DNA from: Gammaproteobacteria bacterium UBA5078
Lineage (GTDB): Bacteria > Pseudomonadota > Gammaproteobacteria > Pseudomonadales > Pseudohongiellaceae
DNA: 64,000 bases
Assembly (NCBI GenBank): GCA_002416505.1
Contig: DIAM01000021.1
Location: 429,118 to 493,117 of the forward strand
Direction of reading: 5' to 3'
Shown piece after piece: positions 8,718-17,338 of the stretch; position 1 is the first letter of the stretch, and every line of letters begins with the position of its first letter. Under the pieces are notes generated by a model. The model searched no databases. It saw only the letters and a list, made by a program, of their open reading frames with translations, and was not told where the DNA came from. The position numbers and the translations under genes are program-made.

Positions 8718-9377
8718 ATGGCTTTGGCAATTTTCGATCTCGATAATACCCTGCTCGGCGGCGACAGCGATCATGCCTTCGGCGACTTCCTAATCAGCGA
8801 GGGATTGGTCGACCCCATCTCCCACAAAGCCCGCAACGATGCGTTCTACGAGCAGTATAAGCTTGGCGCACTGGATATGGCGGCCTATACCGAGTTCGCC
8901 GTTGCCGCCGTCGCAGGCGCGTCCCGTGCACAGCGCGATGCCTTACACGCGAAATTCATGGCCAGTTTCGTCGAGCCGATGATGCTGCCCGCCGCCCTGG
9001 CGCTGCTAAAACAGCATCGCGACGCCGGTGACTACTGCCTGATCATGACCGCGACTAATCGCTACGTGACTGAGCCTATCGCCCAGCGCCTAGGCGTGGA
9101 TGGCTTAATCGCGACAGAGCTAGAACTAGTGGATGATCGCCTCACCGGCAAAGTCGCTGGCATTCCAAATTTTCAGGCAGGAAAGGTTCGCAATCTCGAG
9201 CGCTGGCTGGCGGCAAAGGCAGGGCAATTGAGCATGGACGATAGCGTGTTCTACAGCGACTCGTTCAACGATCTGCCCTTGCTAGAGATCGCCACGCGTG
9301 CGGTCGCGGTAGACCCGGACGAGACCCTGCGCAAAATCGCCCAGGAACGCAATTGGGAAATCATCAGCCTGCGCTAG
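8718..9377 (+). CDS. HAD-IB family phosphatase (SerB-like)
   Basis: 219-residue cytoplasmic haloacid-dehalogenase-type hydrolase. Motif I FDLDNTLLGGDSD has the nucleophile Asp and acid/base Asp; motif II is the Thr in IMTATNR; motif IV is YSDSFNDLPLLE. The size and alpha-helical cap after motif I fit the HAD-IB group (phosphoserine or histidinol-phosphate phosphatases). The Pseudomonas neighbourhood of rppH carries a similar gene. Exact substrate unknown. Confidence 0.8.
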   Translation: MALAIFDLDNTLLGGDSDHAFGDFLISEGLVDPISHKARNDAFYEQYKLGALDMAAYTEFAVAAVAGASRAQRDALHAKFMASFVEPMMLPAALALLKQHRDAGDYCLIMTATNRYVTEPIAQRLGVDGLIATELELVDDRLTGKVAGIPNFQAGKVRNLERWLAAKAGQLSMDDSVFYSDSFNDLPLLEIATRAVAVDPDETLRKIAQERNWEIISLR

Positions 9378-9380
9378 GGA

Positions 9381-9902
9381 TCACTCGATAGCGGCTAGGC
9401 CGATCTCCACGATCAAGTCATCGGCGAGTTGCTCAAGCTGAGACTGCAGAGTCTCGATACTCAACTGCACGGGCACTTTGAGCACTGCCTGTGCATTAAA
9501 CAACGCCTCACCGGACATCGGCGCGGTGCTGATAAAGGAGCTGAGCTCCTCCACATTGACCTGCTGTGCCGCGAGCGCGCGCGAGATCTCTTTTACGATG
9601 CCGGGCCGGTCATTGCCGACGAGTGTAAGGCGCAACGTGCGCTGCCTCTGCACCGGCTCGCCCACGCTGACTTTTTCGACCACCAACTTGAGAATAGAGG
9701 AGAGGCCTTGCAAGTCTTGCACGAGCGCATCGGCATGGGCATCGTCCACACTGACGCGCAAGATTCCGGCGAATTTGCCCGCGAGATGGGACATATTGCT
9801 TTCCAGCCAATTGCCCGAATGCCGCGAAATCGTATCCGACAGGCGCTCGACAAGCCCGGGCTTGTCGTCGCCGATAATGGTCAATACCAAATAACTTGCC
9901 AC
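9381..9902 (-). CDS. GcvR-like tandem ACT-domain regulator
   Basis: 173 residues made of two ACT domains: residues ~3-75 (LVLTIIGDDKPGLVERLSDTI) and ~92-165 (LTLVGNDRPGIVKEISRALA). This is the architecture of GcvR, which in E. coli binds glycine and GcvA to repress the glycine cleavage operon. The start is GTG at 9902 with a GGGAG site 8 nt upstream. Its stop faces that of the HAD gene 3 nt away. The gcv genes lie 16 kb away, so a role there is plausible, not shown; no GcvA is adjacent. Confidence 0.7.
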   Translation of the reverse strand: MASYLVLTIIGDDKPGLVERLSDTISRHSGNWLESNMSHLAGKFAGILRVSVDDAHADALVQDLQGLSSILKLVVEKVSVGEPVQRQRTLRLTLVGNDRPGIVKEISRALAAQQVNVEELSSFISTAPMSGEALFNAQAVLKVPVQLSIETLQSQLEQLADDLIVEIGLAAIE

Positions 9903-9950
9903 TTCTTGCTCTCCCTTAATACTCGGTCAACTTAGCGATTGGGGCGCGCC

Positions 9951-11129
9951 TTACGCCCCAATGTTGATAGTCCGAGGGAACTGACCAAACTCTTCCCAAT
10001 AGCTCGCCCGCTCAGGTAATTGCTCCTGGGGTAGCTGGACCTTACCATTGATGTCGGTAACCCGAGACACGATGCTGTGCTCGCCGGGCTGCGCGCCCTT
10101 CCAGTCGAATTGGAAAAGTTTCCATGTGAACTGCGAGGCCGCGGGATCGATCATGGCCTGTTGCCAAGGACCGTTGTCTATCTTCACCTCGACGCTGCGA
10201 ATCGGCGTGCCATCATTGAGCACGAAACCGGTCACCTTGTGGTCAGCGCCGCTCTTCGTAACGCGCACCACCACCGACTTGAGGTTCATCTTCGTAACCG
10301 AATTCTCGACCCAGCGCTCTTGTCCACCGACCTCTTCACGCTTGAGCGTGACATAGTCTCGGCCCATGAAACGGCCCATATAACGCGTGTCTTGAACATG
10401 AATCTGCGTTAGCCACTTCACGTTCGCAACACCATACCAGCCGGGTATGAGGAGGCGCACGGGCTTACCGTGGTAGTGTGGCAGCGGCTCGCCATTCATC
10501 TCGAAGGCCAGCATATTATTCTCGTTGAGCGCATCCTCTACGGACAGGCTGCGCGCGAACGCCGTCTGCACTGTGCGCCCGCGCAGCTCCTCTTCGCCGA
10601 TATCCGCGCCGAAGAACACAATCTCTTTGCCCTCTGGCGCAATGCCCGCCTCGAGCAGGATGTCGCGCAGACTCACGCCTCGCCAAGAGGCATTACCTAC
10701 GAGCCCGTGGAAAAGCCGTCCGCCATTGCCCCCACACTCGAACCCCACATCTTTTGTAATCGACTGACGCGCGCGCAGTTGCTCCAGCGAGAAGCTTAAG
10801 GGGCGATCGACCAATCCCGTGACGCTCAGCTGATAGCTGGCATTGTCGACTTCCGGTTGACCGTAGTGCTGGACGAGGTAGAAATCATCGTTAGAGGTAA
10901 AGTGACTATCGATCTTACTGGTGTCTAGGAAATGGGTTGCGCCGGGACGCACTGGGAGCACACGGAAAGTGTCGGGCACATCGGAGAAGGGAACTTCAAC
11001 CTCACCCTGTGCGAGGGCGGGCATTAGCCAGCTCGGGAAGGCGGCCGCACCTAATGCTATGGCGCTAGTCCCCATGGCGCTCTTGAGCAGTTTTCTTCTC
11101 TCTGGATTCTCTGGATTCTCCGAATTCAT
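9951..11129 (-). CDS. Tat-exported sulfite-oxidase-family molybdopterin enzyme
   Basis: 392 residues. The N-terminus has a twin-arginine signal (RRKLLK at residues 11-16, then a hydrophobic run and PALAQ), so export folded with cofactor. The molybdopterin domain shows the Mo-ligating cysteine C132 in FECGGNGGRLF and HYHGKPVRLLIPGWYG. The C-terminal ~120 residues match the Ig-like Mo-co dimerisation domain. It resembles SoxC/SorA-type sulfite or sulfane dehydrogenases. No cytochrome subunit or sox gene is next to it, so the electron acceptor is unknown. A clear AGGTGA site precedes the ATG. Confidence 0.8.
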   Translation of the reverse strand: MNSENPENPERRKLLKSAMGTSAIALGAAAFPSWLMPALAQGEVEVPFSDVPDTFRVLPVRPGATHFLDTSKIDSHFTSNDDFYLVQHYGQPEVDNASYQLSVTGLVDRPLSFSLEQLRARQSITKDVGFECGGNGGRLFHGLVGNASWRGVSLRDILLEAGIAPEGKEIVFFGADIGEEELRGRTVQTAFARSLSVEDALNENNMLAFEMNGEPLPHYHGKPVRLLIPGWYGVANVKWLTQIHVQDTRYMGRFMGRDYVTLKREEVGGQERWVENSVTKMNLKSVVVRVTKSGADHKVTGFVLNDGTPIRSVEVKIDNGPWQQAMIDPAASQFTWKLFQFDWKGAQPGEHSIVSRVTDINGKVQLPQEQLPERASYWEEFGQFPRTINIGA

Positions 11130-11374
11130 CGGCTCACCTCATCTTGTTTTTGTTGGTTGACGATCGCGTCACAGCGCTGCTGACGATACCACAGGGCGGA
11201 ATTCTTGCCTATATCGCTATTTGGCCTCGCTCTGCCGTGTTTGCCTTCGCGGAGAGTGCTAACACCCCTGTCGAGCTGGACTTAGCCCCCCAAATTTGGA
11301 AAGATCAGGCGACTGCCTAGCTACAAACGTGCACCAAAAATTAAAAGCACAGGGACGTTCGACTGGGGAAAAAA

Positions 11375-12616
11375 ATGAATAAATTCTTAACGCGCCTATT
11401 AAGTACGATTCTTTGTAGCGGCTTCGCCCTGAGCGCGGGAGCCCAAGACAGCATACGCATCGCCTATATCGACCCGCTCACGGGCGCATTCTCGGCCACC
11501 GGCTATAACGGCCTCGTCCAGTTTCAATTCGCGGTCGAGGAGCTAGTCAATAGCAAGGGCGGGGTCCTCGGCGGCAAGCGACTAGAGATCGTGGCATACG
11601 ACAATAAGGCGAGCGCGCAGGAGTCCCAGATTCAGCTACGCCGCGCCATCAGCGAAGGCATTACGTTCATTGCCCAAGGCAACAGCTCTGCGGTCGCCGG
11701 CGTTCTTACCGATGCTATCCGGCGCCACAATCAGCGCAACCCTGAGCAACGCCTGTTGTTCCTCAATTTCGCGGCGGTAGACCCCGCCCTGACCAATGAC
11801 AACTGCAGCTTCTGGCACTTCCGCTTCGACGCCCACGCCGATATCAAGATGCAGGCCTTAACGGACATGATCGCCCAGCGCGAAGACATCAAGCGCATCT
11901 ATATCATCGGACAGGACTATTCGTTCGGGCAGGCGGTCGCGGACTCCGCGGTCGGACAATTGCTGGCCAAACGTCCCGATATCCAGATTGTCGGCAACGA
12001 GCTGCACCCGATGGAGACGGTAAAGGACTTCACCCCCTATGTGACCAAGATCGTCTCTGCCAAGCCCGACGCAATCATTACCGGCAACTGGGGCGCCGAT
12101 ATGGTGAGCCTCGCGCGCGCGATCACCGATGCCGGCATCACCGTCCCTGTGTATACTTATTACGCGGCATATGACGGTATCACCGCGACCCTAGGGGCCT
12201 CGGGCAAGGATCAATTCCGCATGGTACACGAGGGACATTTTAATCCGCCGCCGACCCAGGAATATGCGCAGTATGTGCGCACGTTCAAAGCCAAGTACCC
12301 CAATCAAGATATAAGCTACCCCCGTATCATCAATACCGTGCAGATGCTGGCCAAGGCGATAGAGCAGGCGGGCTCCGCTGATCCGCTGGCGGTAGCACAC
12401 GCCCTAGAGAACATGGAGCACACCAGCATCGGAGGCGAGCGCTTAATGATGCGCGCAGAGGATCATCAACTCTTCCAGCCGATTCAGATTTCGGTGCACA
12501 CCAACGAGGGTATCGAGTTCGATGGCGATAATTCGAGCTTCGGGCTGTTGACCGAGGTGAGCATCCCACTCGAGAACACGCTACTCCCGACGAGTTGTGA
12601 AATGCGGCGTCCCTAA
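11375..12616 (+). CDS. Liv-type ABC transporter substrate-binding protein (orphan)
   Basis: 413 residues with a Sec signal peptide (first ~23 residues, ending GAQD) and a type I periplasmic binding fold typical of branched-chain amino acid/amide receptors (IRIAYIDPLTGAFSATG, RIYIIGQDYSFGQAVA, PDAIITGNWGADM). GGGGA stands just before the ATG. No permease or ATPase genes lie nearby; instead a cyclase-like gene follows 63 nt downstream on the same strand. That suggests sensing rather than uptake, or a transporter encoded elsewhere. Ligand unknown. Confidence 0.8.
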   Translation: MNKFLTRLLSTILCSGFALSAGAQDSIRIAYIDPLTGAFSATGYNGLVQFQFAVEELVNSKGGVLGGKRLEIVAYDNKASAQESQIQLRRAISEGITFIAQGNSSAVAGVLTDAIRRHNQRNPEQRLLFLNFAAVDPALTNDNCSFWHFRFDAHADIKMQALTDMIAQREDIKRIYIIGQDYSFGQAVADSAVGQLLAKRPDIQIVGNELHPMETVKDFTPYVTKIVSAKPDAIITGNWGADMVSLARAITDAGITVPVYTYYAAYDGITATLGASGKDQFRMVHEGHFNPPPTQEYAQYVRTFKAKYPNQDISYPRIINTVQMLAKAIEQAGSADPLAVAHALENMEHTSIGGERLMMRAEDHQLFQPIQISVHTNEGIEFDGDNSSFGLLTEVSIPLENTLLPTSCEMRRP

Positions 12617-12642
12617 GATTAGGCGTGGCCGTTCTCAGCAAT

Positions 12643-12657
12643 ATGAATATAATTCAT
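12643..12657 (+). promoter_or_regulatory. Palindromic -10-like site upstream of the cyclase-like gene
   Basis: ATGAAT-ATA-ATTCAT is a perfect 15-bp palindrome that contains TATAAT at 12648-12653, 27 nt before the GTG start at 12680. It could be a promoter with an overlapping operator. No convincing -35 is seen. Confidence 0.35.
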
Positions 12658-12679
12658 TCTTTTACTACGGCCGGCCAAC

Positions 12680-14956
12680 GTGACTGAGACTAATACGACA
12701 TCGCTATCGGTAGGAAATGACACGCTCGTCGTACTGCCGCCCCTGCACATCGACATCGCGGACCTGCGCCGGGGCGTCGATAATTACCATGTCGACGTGC
12801 GCATGAGCCCGAAATTCGCAGGCGATGTGCGCCGCATTGCCACGACGCTACTGCAGCGCGCGATCTCACAAAGCCCCCAAGCGCTCGACAGCAACATCTT
12901 CAACCCCCTGCGGGCCAGCTATCTCGACGTGATGACCCATCTCATTCACCGCGTGAAGACTAATCTCAGCGTCGATAGCGTGAAGCTACTAGAGTTCGCT
13001 CTGTTAAAGCAGATCTTGACCACCACCCAGGGTTTGCTCGACCACACGATCGACGAATTGAAACAGAGTTCTTCGGAGTCGCAGGAGCGCTCCTCGGCCA
13101 ATACGCTCACTACTAACCAACGCCTGTTTTGGCTACAACGCCAATACGACGCCATCCTGATGAATGTAAATCATCAGATCTTCGCGCAGCTGGAGCGTGT
13201 GGAGACTCGCCAATTGCGCGATGTCCGCCAACAATACCTGCCATCGCAGCACCACGATGCACTGGACCTGCGCTTGAACCCCATGCTGTTTAGCAGCGAT
13301 CCGAGCGCGAATGCGTTTCTGATCGAGCACTATCGCCTCTGGGGAGGTGACACAGACGATGCCGGCTTCAATGCGCTAAACGCGAGTATCGAGAAATCCC
13401 TCGGCGAGCAGCTGACACAAGCGCCCATTAGCCCGATGCTCGCCGATGCCAACGGCACCCCCGAACTCTATGACGAACTCGGCGGGCTGTTTCAGACCCA
13501 GAAGTTTATGGGCATGGCGATCGACTCTAAGAACATCCTCAATGAGGATTTTTCATGGTTGGACACACCAGAGAACCTAGCCTTGCTATTCAACATCGAG
13601 AAGCGCCAAGAGGCCTTACTCGATATACGCAAGGAATCGGGATTCGGGGCATGGTGGAAGGCGCGCTCGGAGCTAAAGGCGCGCAAGAAGATCTTGGAGA
13701 ATCTACACAAGGATCTGCACAGGCGCGGCGTATTCGTGCTGCTCATCGCCTCGGCACATGTCAAACGCCTGTGGTCGCCCGTGTTGGCCGAACAGACCGA
13801 AGGCAAATTGCTGTGTCAGTATCTTAGCGGCCAGATCGACCTTAAGAAATTACAGAGTCGGTCGCAGAGCGGCAAACCCTTTACAGAAGCGCAGCTCAAG
13901 CAATTTAGTTCTAGCATCGCGCAGATTAAACTCGAGGCCGGCCCACACAAACTCGCCAGCACGCTCGCGATCCTACAAGACATAAGCAGGTTTCGGCGCC
14001 ATCTTAAGTATTACCGCCTAGCCCATCGTGCCTTTAACCGTTTGTGCATTCTTAGAAAAGAGGAAGAGCTCAAGTTATCTGCCCAGGCTGGCACGCTTTA
14101 CCCGCTGCTTACCCCCAATGAACAGCAGGACGACGAAGACCGCATCGTCCACCACTGCATATTGAAGGCGGATGTGCGCGGCTCTACTACCGTCACAGAG
14201 GAGCTGCAGGGCAAGTCTTTGAACCCTGCCTCCTATTTCAGCCTGCGCTTCTTTAGCCCTATCAATAATCTGCTGAATCAGTACGGTGCGAACAAGGTAT
14301 TTATCGAAGGCGACGCGGTGATTCTCAGCCTGCTCGAACACGAGAAGAGTCCACAGCAATGGTTCTCTGTGGCCCGAGCCTGCGGCCTGGCCAAAGCGAT
14401 GCTGAATGTGGTGCATGCCAATAATCGCCACTCCGAACAAATGGGCCTGCCCAAGCTCGAGCTGGGCATCGGGCTGTGTTTTGCAGATTCGGCGCCGCTA
14501 TATCTATACGACGAGGACAAGCCGATCATGATCTCCGGTGCCATCGGCAAGGCGGATCGACTCTCCTCCTGTACCTGGAAGCTGCGGCACTTGATTCAAG
14601 GCGGCCTGTTCAATGTCGAGGTATTTGCCCTAGACAAAGGCGAGAGCGGACGAGGAGAGAAGGGACAGAATACGATCCGTTATAACGTCAACGGCATCTT
14701 GCTTGACACGTTCGGCTTCGAGAAGCTGCAGAAGGAGATCATTCTCAAGCGCATGATCGTCAAGATTAATGGCAGCTCGACGACACTCCATGTGGGCAAA
14801 TACCCCGATACCCTCGGCAAAAACCATGACCTCGTGATTCGCGAGGCCCAGGTTGGCCTATGGCGCGATGACGCCCCCGTGGAGGGACACACCTCCGAAG
14901 ATCGCTTCTATGAGGTAGTCACGAATCGCAAACTCATCTCGCAACTTACCAATTAA
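12680..14956 (+). CDS. Large protein with degenerate class III nucleotide-cyclase domain
   Basis: 758 residues, predicted soluble, with no signal peptide or membrane segment. Residues ~1-480 are helical and not recognised. Residues ~490-640 resemble a class III adenylate/guanylate cyclase: metal-site Asp498 in ADVRGSTT and Asp545 in IEGDAVILS, 47 apart as in the family, then LELGIGLCFA and GAIGKADRLSS. By eye the substrate Lys position of KxxGD is Phe541, and the Asn of the NxxxR pair looks like Gly while Arg is kept. So it may be a pseudo-cyclase or use another substrate. The start is GTG with a weak ribosome site. It follows an orphan binding protein. Confidence 0.65.
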   Translation: MTETNTTSLSVGNDTLVVLPPLHIDIADLRRGVDNYHVDVRMSPKFAGDVRRIATTLLQRAISQSPQALDSNIFNPLRASYLDVMTHLIHRVKTNLSVDSVKLLEFALLKQILTTTQGLLDHTIDELKQSSSESQERSSANTLTTNQRLFWLQRQYDAILMNVNHQIFAQLERVETRQLRDVRQQYLPSQHHDALDLRLNPMLFSSDPSANAFLIEHYRLWGGDTDDAGFNALNASIEKSLGEQLTQAPISPMLADANGTPELYDELGGLFQTQKFMGMAIDSKNILNEDFSWLDTPENLALLFNIEKRQEALLDIRKESGFGAWWKARSELKARKKILENLHKDLHRRGVFVLLIASAHVKRLWSPVLAEQTEGKLLCQYLSGQIDLKKLQSRSQSGKPFTEAQLKQFSSSIAQIKLEAGPHKLASTLAILQDISRFRRHLKYYRLAHRAFNRLCILRKEEELKLSAQAGTLYPLLTPNEQQDDEDRIVHHCILKADVRGSTTVTEELQGKSLNPASYFSLRFFSPINNLLNQYGANKVFIEGDAVILSLLEHEKSPQQWFSVARACGLAKAMLNVVHANNRHSEQMGLPKLELGIGLCFADSAPLYLYDEDKPIMISGAIGKADRLSSCTWKLRHLIQGGLFNVEVFALDKGESGRGEKGQNTIRYNVNGILLDTFGFEKLQKEIILKRMIVKINGSSTTLHVGKYPDTLGKNHDLVIREAQVGLWRDDAPVEGHTSEDRFYEVVTNRKLISQLTN

Positions 14957-15001
14957 GGCCCGCAAAGACCCCTTTAGCGGTGCAAACGAATTGGACTTAC
15001 T

Positions 15002-15928
15002 ATGTTAGAGCTAAAGCACCTCAAGACGATTGTCGCCATTACCGAACACGGCAGCCTAGTGTTAGCTGCCGAGAAACTCTTCCTGACCCAATCGGCACTG
15101 TCACATCAGCTCAAGGAGATTGAGTCTCGCCTTGGCGTGAGCCTGTTCATTCGCAAATCACGCCCCCTGCGCCTGACCGCGGCCGGAGAGCGACTCCTAG
15201 AGACCGCCCGGTCCGTGCTCCCCCTTATGAGTAGCGCCGAGCGCGATATGCAGCGTTTCGCCGGTGGTGAGGCCGGCAGATTGCATATCGCCATCGAGTG
15301 TCATAGTTGTTTCGACTGGCTTATGCCCGCTATCAATCAGTACCGCAACCACTGGAAAGATGTCGAGGTCGACCTGAGCACCGCGTTTAACTTCGTGCCA
15401 TTGCCCGCGCTGCAGAAGGGCCGCCTCGACGTAGTCATTACCTCTGAACCGAAACCCCTGAACGGCATTCACTACGAACCCCTATTCCGTTTCGAGATCC
15501 TCCTTGCCGTCGCCAACTCGCACCCGCTGACGCAGTTGGAACGCGTGCCCGCGACCGCGCTGCGCAATGAGACCTTGATTACTTATCCCGTCGATCAAGA
15601 ACGTCTCGATATTTTCACGCAGTTTCTAAGGCCGGCCGATGTCGAACCCATGGCGATACGAACCGCGGAGTTGACCCTGATGATGGTGCAATTGGTGGCG
15701 AGTGGGAGAGGGGTATGTGCGCTACCCAATTGGGCGCTAGCCCCTTATATGAAAGGCGGCCATATCAGCGCACTGCCACTAGGCGAAGCCGGGCTGTTCT
15801 CCACGCTCTATCTGGCAGTGCGCGAGGAACAACTCGAAACACCCTATGTGCGCGAATTCATCAATATCGCCAAGGAGACCTGTTTCCAGACCCTCGAGGG
15901 GATCAACGTCGTCGCCACACTGCACTAG
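15002..15928 (+). CDS. metR: LysR-type regulator of methionine genes
   Basis: 308 residues. N-terminal winged helix (residues ~1-60, LAAEKLFLTQSALSHQLKEIESRLG) and a LysR effector domain. The text closely follows MetR: MLELKHLKT, LFIRKSRPLRLTAAGE, IAIECHSCFDWLMPA, LITYPVDQERLDIF. In E. coli MetR uses homocysteine to activate metE/metH. No met gene is in view. Its stop codon overlaps that of slyD (tail to tail, 4 bp). Confidence 0.85.
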   Translation: MLELKHLKTIVAITEHGSLVLAAEKLFLTQSALSHQLKEIESRLGVSLFIRKSRPLRLTAAGERLLETARSVLPLMSSAERDMQRFAGGEAGRLHIAIECHSCFDWLMPAINQYRNHWKDVEVDLSTAFNFVPLPALQKGRLDVVITSEPKPLNGIHYEPLFRFEILLAVANSHPLTQLERVPATALRNETLITYPVDQERLDIFTQFLRPADVEPMAIRTAELTLMMVQLVASGRGVCALPNWALAPYMKGGHISALPLGEAGLFSTLYLAVREEQLETPYVREFINIAKETCFQTLEGINVVATLH

Positions 15929-16521
15929 TGGTGATGATGCGCACCCGGGGCATGTACGTGGCGATGCTCTAGCTCTTCGGCATTCGCGGCGCGCACGCCG
16001 ACAATCTCGACCTCATAGTGCAAAGTACGCCCGGCAAAGGGATGATTGGTGTCGATGTCGACATTGAAGCGCCCCGCCTTGACGATAAGCGCACTGATGA
16101 CGCCTCGATTCGTCTGCACACCCACTACCATGCCCGGCGAGAGTTTCTTCTGCACGCTGGTGAGGCGTAAGTGCTTGATAGGGACTCGCTGGAAAGAGTT
16201 AGACTGGCGTTCGCCATAGGCCTGTTCCGGCGCAAGGGTAATGGCGATCTTGTCACCCACCGTCTTGCCCGCCATCGCCGCCTCTAAGCCCGAAATGACA
16301 TTCGCGTGTCCGTGTAGATACCACAGTGGTTGATCGTCACTGGAGCGCTCTAACCATGGCCCCACTTCACCCGCCTTGTTCACCTCCGCCAACTTATAAT
16401 GAAACGCCACGGCACAGTCGTCCGCCACGCTCATCGTAGCGGGCTCTGCCGCCTTCTTTGCCGGTTTCTTTACAGGCTTCTTTGCGGCTATCTTCGCGGG
16501 CTTACTCTCAGCGTCTGACAT
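15925..16521 (-). CDS. slyD: SlyD-like FKBP peptidyl-prolyl isomerase with basic N-tail and His C-tail
   Basis: 198 residues. Residues ~30-180 are an FKBP/SlyD core with inserted flap (PLWYLHGHANVISGLEAAMAGKTVGD, FAGRTLHYEVEIVGV). A lysine/alanine-rich extension of 29 residues precedes it (KKPVKKPAKKAAEPA), resembling histone H1 tails. The C-terminus ends HRHVHAPGAHHHH, a likely metal-binding tail as in SlyD. The long form is supported by AGAGGA 8 nt before the ATG at 16521; the internal Met30 has no well-placed site. Role: folding and possibly nickel handling. Confidence 0.85.
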   Translation of the reverse strand: MSDAESKPAKIAAKKPVKKPAKKAAEPATMSVADDCAVAFHYKLAEVNKAGEVGPWLERSSDDQPLWYLHGHANVISGLEAAMAGKTVGDKIAITLAPEQAYGERQSNSFQRVPIKHLRLTSVQKKLSPGMVVGVQTNRGVISALIVKAGRFNVDIDTNHPFAGRTLHYEVEIVGVRAANAEELEHRHVHAPGAHHHH

Positions 16522-16924
16522 TGAATCTATCCTCTAATCGATTTGCGGCGAGTTTAGCAAACATACTGCGCACAAAGACAGCTCCCCAAGGCGGCCAATG
16601 ACAGCGGTGGCAACGCTGCGCATGGTGGCTAAAAATAATTCTCGCTGCCCCTTTTCCTAAGCTTGGCTTAATCTTCGAGCGCTATATTGACCGGGGTCAA
16701 ACTATAGCACCGTGGCCCTCGACAGTTCACAAGGGTGTAGTGCCTACTGGGCCTAGCCCCCGCCAGCTCGACTAAGACAGGCAAACGGCCCAGCGCGGCA
16801 GTAAAAATAAAATAGCCAGTAATGATGTCATGATGATATTATCGAAAAATCAAGGAGTGAATCACCCAAGTCGCGCGAATGGCATCTGCGTGCCCCTTTT
16901 CCCTCAGAGATTAGAAGCATAACA
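16522..16924. other. Intergenic region between slyD and the HTH gene
   Basis: This 403-bp gap should carry the slyD promoter (minus) and that of the HTH gene (plus). I see one strong palindrome at 16681-16708 and an AT-rich tract at 16800-16855. No ORF with a credible start was found. Confidence 0.5.
16681..16708. promoter_or_regulatory. Long near-perfect palindrome, candidate operator
   Basis: GCTATA-TTGACC-GG-GGTCAA-AC-TATAGC: 12 paired bases per arm with a 2-nt bulge on the right. There is no T-run, so an operator or overlapping promoter (TTGACC resembles a -35) is more likely than a terminator. Lies 160 bp upstream of slyD and 217 bp upstream of the HTH gene. Confidence 0.45.
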
Positions 16925-17221
16925 ATGTCCGATCAACAGCTTAAGTTTTCGCCCTTAACTATTAGAGTTAAAGAGCACATCCGCCGTTTGCGTCTTGACG
17001 CTGGTTATTCAATGACAGAAGGTTCGAATCTGCTGGGCGTGTCCCGCAAACAACTAGAAGACATTGAAACTACTAGAGATTATGGCTGCCACATCGAGTT
17101 AGAACTGCTCGCTAAGATCAAAGTGATCTACAAAGTCTCACTAGACGATCTTCTAGGTGATTTGCCCAACGACGGTGAATCGGAGTTCTTTATCCGTAAA
17201 CGTCGCCGCAACACGCTGTAA
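16925..17221 (+). CDS. Small XRE-like helix-turn-helix protein
   Basis: 98 residues. Residues ~15-72 read as a Cro/XRE-type helix-turn-helix (VKEHIRRLRLDAGYSMTEGSNLLGVSRKQLEDIE, then YKVSLDDLLGD), followed by a basic end KRRRNTL. No strong ribosome site precedes the ATG. It is followed 117 nt later by the 58-residue small protein. Target unknown; could bind the palindrome at 16681-16708. Confidence 0.6.
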   Translation: MSDQQLKFSPLTIRVKEHIRRLRLDAGYSMTEGSNLLGVSRKQLEDIETTRDYGCHIELELLAKIKVIYKVSLDDLLGDLPNDGESEFFIRKRRRNTL

Positions 17222-17290
17222 AGCCTCCTTATCTGGATCTGCCGCCACTGCGTGCCTCCCCTCGATGCTGCCACTACGAAATTGTGGCGT

Positions 17291-17323
17291 TATCGTGTAT
17301 AATGCCTGTCTTTTTACACGATA
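17291..17323 (+). promoter_or_regulatory. Promoter with inverted repeat over the -10 box
   Basis: TATAAT at 17298-17303 with TTGTGG at 17282-17287 as a weak -35 (10-bp spacing is too short, so the -35 is doubtful). A perfect 9-bp inverted repeat TATCGTGTA (17291-17299) / TACACGATA (17315-17323) overlaps the -10 and the expected transcript start. It fits an operator or a 5' leader hairpin for the small gene at 17339. Confidence 0.45.
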
Positions 17324-17338
17324 GGAAAAGGCACAGCT

